Assembly (NCBI RefSeq): GCF_022163125.1
Contig: NZ_CP091881.1
Span: forward strand, 6,696,001-6,760,000
Direction of reading: 5' to 3'
Source of the DNA: Paenibacillus sp. HWE-109
GTDB lineage: Bacteria; Bacillota; Bacilli; Paenibacillales; NBRC-103111
Length of the DNA: 64,000 nucleotides
This document shows, piece after piece, positions 58,319-64,000 of this stretch. The position numbers were made by a program, and so were the translations under genes. Below the pieces are notes generated by a model. The model saw only the letters and a program-made list of their open reading frames with translations, was not told the origin of the DNA and did not search any database. Position 1 is the first letter of the stretch, and each line of letters starts with the position of its first letter.

Positions 58319-59659
58319 TTATACCAATTGCTCTTGGATGACCTTCGCAATATCATGGACATAAGCTTCCACTTGTTCTTTGTCAGGGCCTTCAGCCATA
58401 ACACGAATCAAGGACTCCGTACCAGAAGGACGCACTAACACGCGGCCATTGTCGCCAAGTTCATCTTCCACTTTGCGAATAGCTTCTTCAATCACAGCAT
58501 TGTCTTTCAGCTTGCTCTTGTCAGCTACACGAATATTCACCAGCAATTGCGGGAATTTGCGCATGATGCCTTTTAATTCACTCAGCTTACGGCCAGACTC
58601 CACAATCGTGTTCACCAATTGCAAAGCGGTTAGAATCCCATCACCTGTAGAGATGTAATCCAAGAAAATGACATGACCCGACTGCTCTCCACCTAAGTTA
58701 TAGCCGCCTTTGCGCATTTCTTCCATCACGTAGCGATCGCCAACAGCCGTTTGCATAGCTTTCAGACCTGCTTTTTCAATCCCTTTGAAAAAGCCAATAT
58801 TCGCCATCACCGTCGTCACAATGGTGCCGTGGTTCAGCTTCCCTGCGCGGTTCAACGCCTCGCCCAGAATGCTCAGGATGAAGTCTCCGTCGACTTCCTC
58901 GCCCGTCTCATCGATCGCGATCAGACGATCCGCATCGCCATCAAAAGCAAGACCTATGGCTGCGCCATGTTTCACCACTTCAGCGCGCAGGTTTTCAGGA
59001 TGCGTCGAGCCGCAATGATCGTTGATATTGCGACCGTTCGGCTCAGCGCCGATGGTGATCACTTCCGCTCCCAGCTCGCGGAATATGGTAGGTGCAAGCT
59101 CATAGGCAGAGCCATTCGCACAATCCAGAACGACCTTGTATCCAGCGAAAGACTGGGATACCGTTTCCTTCAAGAACGCCAGATAAGCAAGCTTCGCATC
59201 TGGCTCATCTGTAACCGTACCAATCTCGCCGCCAACTGGGCGAGGCAATTCATCAACAGCAGCATCAAGCAGCTGCTCAATTTCAAGTTCCGTCTCGTCC
59301 AATAGCTTGAAGCCGTCGCCCCCGAAGAACTTAATCCCATTGTCCTCAACAGGATTATGCGAAGCGGAAATCATAACGCCCGCATCTGCGCCAAGCTTCT
59401 TCGTCAAATATGCTACCGCAGGTGTGCTTACCACACCAATTCGAATAACTTCGACACCAATCGACAATAAACCAGCTACTAAAGAAGCCTCCAGCATCGG
59501 CCCCGAAATCCGTGTATCTCTCCCGATCACGACTTTCGGATGCTTTGCTTGTCTAGTTAAGACATAACCGCCGCAGCGACCTACTTTATAAGCTAATTCT
59601 GGTGTCAGCTCGCCATTAGCGACGCCTCGAACACCATCTGTACCAAAATATTTCCCCAT
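58319..59659 (-). CDS. glmM: Phosphoglucosamine mutase
   Basis: GlmM converts glucosamine-6-phosphate to glucosamine-1-phosphate for UDP-GlcNAc synthesis. The 446-residue protein has the N-terminal GKYFGTDGVRGVAN, the active-site serine loop ISASHNPVEDNGIKFFG (Ser about 100), the metal loop FDGDADRLI and the phosphate-binding RPSGTESLIRVMAEG near the C-terminus. Follows cdaR by 31 bp; the order cdaA-cdaR-glmM is conserved in Firmicutes, where GlmM and CdaR modulate CdaA. Confidence 0.97.
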   Translation of the reverse strand: MGKYFGTDGVRGVANGELTPELAYKVGRCGGYVLTRQAKHPKVVIGRDTRISGPMLEASLVAGLLSIGVEVIRIGVVSTPAVAYLTKKLGADAGVMISASHNPVEDNGIKFFGGDGFKLLDETELEIEQLLDAAVDELPRPVGGEIGTVTDEPDAKLAYLAFLKETVSQSFAGYKVVLDCANGSAYELAPTIFRELGAEVITIGAEPNGRNINDHCGSTHPENLRAEVVKHGAAIGLAFDGDADRLIAIDETGEEVDGDFILSILGEALNRAGKLNHGTIVTTVMANIGFFKGIEKAGLKAMQTAVGDRYVMEEMRKGGYNLGGEQSGHVIFLDYISTGDGILTALQLVNTIVESGRKLSELKGIMRKFPQLLVNIRVADKSKLKDNAVIEEAIRKVEDELGDNGRVLVRPSGTESLIRVMAEGPDKEQVEAYVHDIAKVIQEQLV

Positions 59660-59690
59660 GTCTAATATTCTCCTCTTTCTCTATGACCCA

Positions 59691-60989
59691 TTATGGATTT
59701 GCTGGACTTGCGGTTGGACTTGCCGTTGGACTTGTGCTTGGACTTGTTGAACTAGCAGGTTTTACCGTTTTCTCGCTGATTTCTACTACGGCCTTTACTT
59801 CTTGCGGCATGCCAAGCTTAACATAAGTTGGCAAGTTTAAAGTCACCTTCAGCTCGTGCTTACCAGGTGGTAAATTACTAACATCCAGAATCGCCTGCAC
59901 ATCCTGTAGTTTCATTTGGTCAATAATCGAAGGTGCACCTTCTACGGTGATATTCAGTTGAGCCGATTCCGGCGTTATTACTTTGGTTAAGTAGTTTTCA
60001 TTTTGACCAATAATCGTTAGCGGGACATTCTCCAAAGCTTTCGTCGTAGACGGAACAATTTCTACACGCACCGTTACTTTGGCCGGATCCAGTTGAGTTA
60101 CTTTATTCCTCAAAGGAATGTCCAGTGAATAATCTTTGGTTTCTTTGACATCTTGAATATTCAGTTGCGGTCCTTGATAGAATTCCAACTTATCGACTAC
60201 ATCCTGCGTTCCATAGACAGTCACCTTGTCAGGACTTTGCGTGACCATAGCGATCGCGAATCCTTTTGGTGGCTCGCCGCTTATTTTGAGCTGCAGCGGT
60301 ATCGTTTGGAACGGACTCGTAATCGGTACTTCCACATCGACAACAGAAGGATTCATATTGACGGTGACTTCCTTGCCGTCTTTATCATAAGCTTGCAATC
60401 TAACCTGCTTCGTAACAGCGGATTGCGCCTTATCTACGGAAACTTCGCCGCGCACATTCTCGATCTGATCGAGCTTGCTGGTTTGTGCTGTAATATATAC
60501 CTTGCCCGGTTTAACGATCGGCTGCCCGGCTTTGAGTCCCGCTGCTGGCGTACCTTTCACATTAATGACCACGGGTACTTCTTTCATTTGGAGCTCTTCT
60601 ATAATGACATGCACCGTTCTGGGCACAATCTGTACTTCAACATCCGCTGGGAATCCCACCGGTTTCAACGTTAGTTGATGATCGCCTTTGCCCACCTGCG
60701 TCATATCCAGTTCAATTTGATACGTATTACTTGTTGTCACTTTCTTGACGGAAGCTTCCTTCCCTTTCAAAATGACCTGAACATTAGCCGGTGACATCGA
60801 GGCTATATGATAATGGGTTTCGTCATATTTGGTCGTAATCGCGACGTTATTAATCGTTTCTTCGCGCTCGCGCAAGGGAGAATTGCCCGCAAGATTCGTT
60901 TCCTCCATATGGACGACAACCCATAGCAGAATCCCTACAACAAGCGCAACAATGCGAACAACATTCGTATTTCTCAACCATTTATCCAT
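59691..60989 (-). CDS. cdaR: CdaA regulatory protein (YbbR domains)
   Basis: The 432-residue protein has one N-terminal membrane anchor (about 12-27), then about four extracellular YbbR-like beta domains, with repeated VQVILKGKEASV, VPVVINVKGTPAAG, IPLQLKISGEPPKG and VPLTIIGQNENYL. It ends in a Ser/Thr/Pro/Ala repeat tail (SPTASPTASP). It modulates the diadenylate cyclase CdaA. Its start overlaps the cdaA end by 8 bp. Confidence 0.95.
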   Translation of the reverse strand: MDKWLRNTNVVRIVALVVGILLWVVVHMEETNLAGNSPLREREETINNVAITTKYDETHYHIASMSPANVQVILKGKEASVKKVTTSNTYQIELDMTQVGKGDHQLTLKPVGFPADVEVQIVPRTVHVIIEELQMKEVPVVINVKGTPAAGLKAGQPIVKPGKVYITAQTSKLDQIENVRGEVSVDKAQSAVTKQVRLQAYDKDGKEVTVNMNPSVVDVEVPITSPFQTIPLQLKISGEPPKGFAIAMVTQSPDKVTVYGTQDVVDKLEFYQGPQLNIQDVKETKDYSLDIPLRNKVTQLDPAKVTVRVEIVPSTTKALENVPLTIIGQNENYLTKVITPESAQLNITVEGAPSIIDQMKLQDVQAILDVSNLPPGKHELKVTLNLPTYVKLGMPQEVKAVVEISEKTVKPASSTSPSTSPTASPTASPANP

Positions 60990-61797
60990 TCGAACGGCCC
61001 CTCCATTTCAGGAAAGGGTTCTTATCGTTGGCTTTGGCCTTAGGTTTCAATTCCTCGAACAATTTGGCAATCAACGACTCCTCTTTGATGTCCCGAATGA
61101 TATGTCCATTCATCGTCAAAGAAATCTGTCCTGTCTCTTCTGAAATAATGACGCACATCCCATCGGAAACCTCGCTCATCCCAATGGCTGCGCGATGCCT
61201 TGTCCCCAGTTCTTTGCTTATGAAGGGATTCTCCGACAGGGGCAAATAGCAGCCCGCCGCCATTAATTGGCCTTGTCGAATAATGACAGCCCCATCATGA
61301 AGCGGTGTATTCGGAATGAAAATATTAATTAGCAGCTCCGCGCTGATCTTGCTCTCTATCGCAATACCAGACTCAATATAGTCGGTTAAACCGGTCTCTT
61401 TCTCGAAAACAATCAAGGCCCCAATCTTTCTTTTGGCCAAATAATTCGCAGCCCGGATGACTTCATTGATCCGTTTATTCACATCCTGGTCTTCTTCCGA
61501 GGATGAACGGCTAAACAGCTTCCCGCGGCCCAACTGCTCCAGTGCACGCCGCAGCTCCGGCTGGAAGATAATAATTACGCCTAGAACCCCGAAGGTGAAC
61601 GTTTGATTCATCATCCATTGCAACGTACTGAGCTTAAACCAAATACTGAATACCCAAGTAATAACGACAACAAGGATCCCCTTCATCAATTGGATGGCCC
61701 TTGTCCCGCGTACTAGCAGGATCAGCTTATAAATCACATAGCTAACGATTAGAATATCAACGATATCCTTAGCCGAGATGCTCGTGAGTAAGTCCAT
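60982..61797 (-). CDS. cdaA: Membrane diadenylate cyclase
   Basis: CdaA makes cyclic di-AMP from ATP, controlling potassium and osmotic balance and wall homeostasis. The 271-residue protein has three N-terminal membrane segments (about 10-85) and the DAC domain with the catalytic DGA (D168) and RHR (200-202) motifs. First gene of cdaA-cdaR-glmM(-glmS). An ECF-type promoter sequence precedes it (61893-61918). Confidence 0.97.
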   Translation of the reverse strand: MDLLTSISAKDIVDILIVSYVIYKLILLVRGTRAIQLMKGILVVVITWVFSIWFKLSTLQWMMNQTFTFGVLGVIIIFQPELRRALEQLGRGKLFSRSSSEEDQDVNKRINEVIRAANYLAKRKIGALIVFEKETGLTDYIESGIAIESKISAELLINIFIPNTPLHDGAVIIRQGQLMAAGCYLPLSENPFISKELGTRHRAAIGMSEVSDGMCVIISEETGQISLTMNGHIIRDIKEESLIAKLFEELKPKAKANDKNPFLKWRGRSNG

Positions 61798-61892
61798 GTA
61801 TTATTCTCCCCCAAGCGACTGAACACAGTGATCTCTCTATAATAGAATCATAACATAAACCTTGTTATACTTCTATTTTTCTCTCCTCACAT

Positions 61893-61918
61893 GACGTTCC
61901 CTAAACTGCTTTAGTTCA
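61893..61918 (-). promoter_or_regulatory. ECF sigma-type promoter upstream of cdaA
   Basis: Minus strand TGAACT (61913-61918), 16-bp spacer, CGTC (61893-61896), which fits the ECF pattern TGAAC-N16-CGTC/CGTA used by sigma-M/W/X-like factors. Confidence 0.5.
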
Positions 61919-61930
61919 TTTTTCTAAAAC

Positions 61931-61968
61931 AAAAAAAGTCCCCCTCAGCCTGAAGCCGAATGGGGGAC
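61931..61968 (-). terminator. Terminator of sigW-rsiW
   Basis: Minus strand GTCCCCC..GGGGGAC with an inner CGGCTTCAGGCTG, then seven T. Confidence 0.9.
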
Positions 61969-61976
61969 GTTATGCA

Positions 61977-62585
61977 TCAACGCGAGAGCATGCCAACAAA
62001 CTCTCCTATTTTATACCAAATCCAACCTAGCGCTTCATCAACCTGGGTAACTTGGCCGGAAATATGCGCCGTGGATGCGAGATTCAAGGTACCATCGATC
62101 ACGATTAAGTTTCCTGTTACATCGCCTTCCACCTGCAATTTACCTCGCTGCACAACCAGATCGCCTTTCACCGTACGCCCCTGCGGAACAGTAACCGTAT
62201 CTCCCTGAATAACAACATCTTGAAGATCATTGCCTTTGACCATCAGATTCGTATCATCATTCCACATGGACATGAAACTTCCAAACATAACCGTTGCAAA
62301 AACAACAGCTACCGAAACAGCCGGATGCTTGCGTATCCAGTCCATCCAGGTATTTCTTTTCTTCATTTGTGGCAGTCCGCTCATAATCTGTGCCGTTAAT
62401 GTATCCGATACCTTCACAGGAGGCAGCATTCTCACCATCGCATCCGTTTTCTCCAATTGCTTGAACAAAGCATGACAGGCCTGGCAAGAAATCAAATGCT
62501 CCTTCAATCGCTGAGAATCCGATCTTTGCAAATCACCGTCGAGGTATTCATGTATGAGCGGGAGGGCTTCTTTACATTGCATCAT
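61977..62585 (-). CDS. rsiW: Anti-sigma-W factor (zinc-binding ZAS domain, membrane)
   Basis: The 202-residue protein has an N-terminal ZAS domain with H30-x3-C34-x2-C37 (EHLISCQACHAL), a single membrane segment (about 86-107) and an extracellular part of beta-helix-like repeats (VVIQGDTVTVPQGRTVKGDL, LQVEGDVTGNLIVIDGTLNL) resembling bactofilin turns. It holds SigW inactive until cut by site-1 and site-2 proteases during envelope stress. It follows sigW by 66 bp. Confidence 0.94.
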   Translation of the reverse strand: MMQCKEALPLIHEYLDGDLQRSDSQRLKEHLISCQACHALFKQLEKTDAMVRMLPPVKVSDTLTAQIMSGLPQMKKRNTWMDWIRKHPAVSVAVVFATVMFGSFMSMWNDDTNLMVKGNDLQDVVIQGDTVTVPQGRTVKGDLVVQRGKLQVEGDVTGNLIVIDGTLNLASTAHISGQVTQVDEALGWIWYKIGEFVGMLSR

Positions 62586-62651
62586 TCAGCCACCCCTTTC
62601 TTAGACTTTTGCATGTTGTGGTATACCATACGTTTGGATTTCAAATATGTT

Positions 62652-63248
62652 TCACAATGGAACAGGATTTGTGTTGGCATCTTGCTCCTCCTGCTCTAAT
62701 CGTTTCCGCAAGTACTCACGGCCGCGATGCACCCGGGTTTTAATTGTTGTGACGGGCATCTCCAGCACATCCGATATCTCTTGCAGCGACATATCCTGCA
62801 GGTAGCGCAAGATGACTACTGATTTATATTTTTCGGGCAGCGAATTGATGGCTCTACGAATCTGTTCCTGTGTCTCAGAAACAATCACTTGCTTCTCGGG
62901 CGTGTCCTCGTGACTCGGAAGCATAGCATAATAATCATTGCCTTCCCCATCCGACATTTCGGCATCAAGGGAATACGTATTTTTTCTGCGGCGCAGTTTA
63001 TCTATACATAGATTCGTTCCTATTCGGAAAATCCACGTCGAAAACTTCTGATTCTCATCATAACGATGCAGATTCGTATACACGCGCAGGAAAGTTTCCT
63101 GTACGGCATCCTCAGCCTCTTGTTTGTTATTTAACATACGGTATGCCAAATGGAAAATCTTGTCCTTATAGAGCTCTACAAGCTCTGCAAAAGCATTTCG
63201 ATCCCCATTCCTGGCTAACTTGGCCAGACGTGCTTCTACAAAATTCAA
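62652..63248 (-). CDS. sigW: ECF RNA polymerase sigma factor SigW
   Basis: The 198-residue protein has sigma region 2 (about 20-90, YRMLNNKQEAEDAVQETFLRVY, FSTWIFRIGTNLCIDKLRRRK) and region 4 (about 130-185, LPEKYKSVVILRYLQDMSLQEISDVLEMPVTTIKTRVHRGR). It directs the envelope-stress regulon. The start codon is TTG at 63246-63248 with GGAGG 8 nt upstream. The upstream promoter matches the sigma-W consensus, indicating autoregulation. Confidence 0.95.
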   Translation of the reverse strand: MNFVEARLAKLARNGDRNAFAELVELYKDKIFHLAYRMLNNKQEAEDAVQETFLRVYTNLHRYDENQKFSTWIFRIGTNLCIDKLRRRKNTYSLDAEMSDGEGNDYYAMLPSHEDTPEKQVIVSETQEQIRRAINSLPEKYKSVVILRYLQDMSLQEISDVLEMPVTTIKTRVHRGREYLRKRLEQEEQDANTNPVPL

Positions 63249-63297
63249 TTCGATTTCCTCCGGCTTCTCGACAATTCGATTAAGTCTCTCTGATACA

Positions 63298-63324
63298 TAC
63301 GCAGCAAGTCACGTTTTGTTTTCA
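63298..63324 (-). promoter_or_regulatory. Sigma-W autoregulatory promoter inside the neighbouring gene end
   Basis: Minus strand TGAAAAC (63318-63324), exactly 16 bp, then CGTA (63298-63301). This matches TGAAAC-N16-CGTA. The -35 covers the last codons of the EamA gene (Glu-Asn-Lys). Confidence 0.85.
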
Positions 63325-64000
63325 GAAATAAGGATGCCACCCAGAATTAAACCCATTCCTAACCATTGTAACCCATTCACAGGCTCTCCAATAATTAAAT
63401 ATGCGGCAATGATCGCAACAGGGAGTTCGGCAGATCCCAGCATAGCTGCAAGGGTCCCCCCGATACGCGGAATTCCTATATTGAACGCCACAGTCGGCAC
63501 GACTTGCCCTAAGAAACCCAGGAGCAGCCCCCACAACAGCAGCATACTACCATTCTCATGCACGAAAACTGTCGGAGGATACAATATATACATGACGGGC
63601 ATAGCCGCGGTAAGCATAATAGCGGAATTCATTAGAGGAGGCAGAGGACTGACCACATGTCCGGTAAAAAAGAGAAACACACTGTATGTCAAAGCTGACA
63701 GCAGACCATAAACCAGACCCAGCAGACTGAGATGCTCCCAGTTCGTATCCAGAACGTTAACCGCAAGCAAAGTACCTACCAGAATAAATACGATGGCCAA
63801 GCTTTCAGCTTTCCTTGGGAGTCTCCGCTTTAAGATACAATCCATAGCAATCGTCATCCACGTAAATTGGAATAAAAGAACGATAGATAGAGAAGCATTC
63901 AATTCTTGCAAGGCGATATTATAAAAGACTGTCGTTAAAGATAATCCAAAAATACCGATCAAGCCCAGTTTCACCCAAGGCCCCTTGAACGGATTGACCC
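63309..64000 (-). CDS. EamA/DMT family transporter (5' end outside window)
   Basis: The minus frame is open from the right edge (VNPFKGPWVKLGLIGIFGLS) to the stop at 63309, about 230 residues, covering the end of the first EamA repeat (NASLSIVLLFQFTWMTIAMDCIL) and the whole second one (IGGTLAAMLGSAELPVAIIAAYLIIGEPVNGLQWLGMGLILGG). A GTG at 63974 is internal to the domain, so the true start lies beyond the window. Substrate unknown. Confidence 0.88.
   Translation of the reverse strand, partial: VNPFKGPWVKLGLIGIFGLSLTTVFYNIALQELNASLSIVLLFQFTWMTIAMDCILKRRLPRKAESLAIVFILVGTLLAVNVLDTNWEHLSLLGLVYGLLSALTYSVFLFFTGHVVSPLPPLMNSAIMLTAAMPVMYILYPPTVFVHENGSMLLLWGLLLGFLGQVVPTVAFNIGIPRIGGTLAAMLGSAELPVAIIAAYLIIGEPVNGLQWLGMGLILGGILISENKT

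Noticed and set aside
58751..59305. 184-aa antisense ORF in glmM
   Set aside because: Shadow of glmM; no independent evidence.

Overview
The window is a chromosomal segment of a low-to-moderate G+C, Gram-positive, spore-former-type bacterium, most likely a Paenibacillus or close relative (Paenibacillaceae). The evidence is the order sigW-rsiW-cdaA-cdaR-glmM-glmS with a glmS ribozyme, a T-box leader, strong GGAGG-type ribosome binding sites, SpoIID-like secreted proteins, a long-form HPF, and FNR-type operators of the Bacillus pattern TGTGA-N6-TCACA. No rRNA, tRNA or CRISPR array was seen.

Layout. 1-2.2 kb: 5' end of an Fsr-like MFS transporter, then repeat-rich non-coding DNA (a 49-50 bp tandem array, a 218 bp dispersed palindromic repeat, a hexanucleotide tract downstream of hpf). 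2.2-14.5 kb: an anaerobic/microaerobic island with hemerythrin, a 51-aa small protein, pflA-pflB-adhE, a b(o/a)3-type oxidase with a tiny third subunit, mobA, DoxX, a 95-aa unknown and a formate/nitrite channel. Six promoters here carry an FNR/CRP-type box centred exactly 41.5 bp upstream of the start site predicted from the -10 box, and one box serves two divergent promoters symmetrically. 14.5-20 kb: T-box-controlled asd, a tandem pair of SpoIID-like exported proteins, a BBE-type flavoenzyme. 20-31 kb: an ion/arsenite-type permease behind an attenuator-like leader, a UgtP-like glycosyltransferase, an operon of exported protein + ABC transporter + two-component system, and a second two-component system ending in a BcrC-like phosphatase gene.

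31-46 kb: decayed SLH-domain remnant, nitroreductase, YjiC-like glycosyltransferase, MerR/SRPBCC pair, ankyrin/acyltransferase pair, MocR regulator divergent from an EamA exporter, a copper-amine-oxidase-N-domain protein, and an iron/haem-type uptake group (PepSY membrane protein, membrane protein, orphan LuxR-type regulator, lipoprotein, permease) with no ATPase gene beside it. 46-56 kb is an accessory, eroding region: a GC-rich VOC gene, a frameshifted exported protein, a signal-peptidase-fold lipoprotein lacking the catalytic dyad, a truncated CdiI-like immunity protein, an SDR/epimerase pseudogene, a recombinase/effector-domain chimera, an IS110 remnant and a GyrI-like remnant, mixed with intact DinB, YcaQ-like, DUF2975/HTH and DUF2306 genes. 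56-64 kb returns to core genome: glmS (ribozyme-controlled), glmM, cdaR, cdaA, rsiW, sigW (with a sigma-W-type autoregulatory promoter inside the neighbouring gene) and a partial EamA transporter.

The main system-level observation is the compact FNR regulon (2.8-14.5 kb), which couples mixed-acid fermentation, a terminal oxidase, molybdenum cofactor synthesis, formate/nitrite transport and two undescribed small proteins under promoters of identical geometry.
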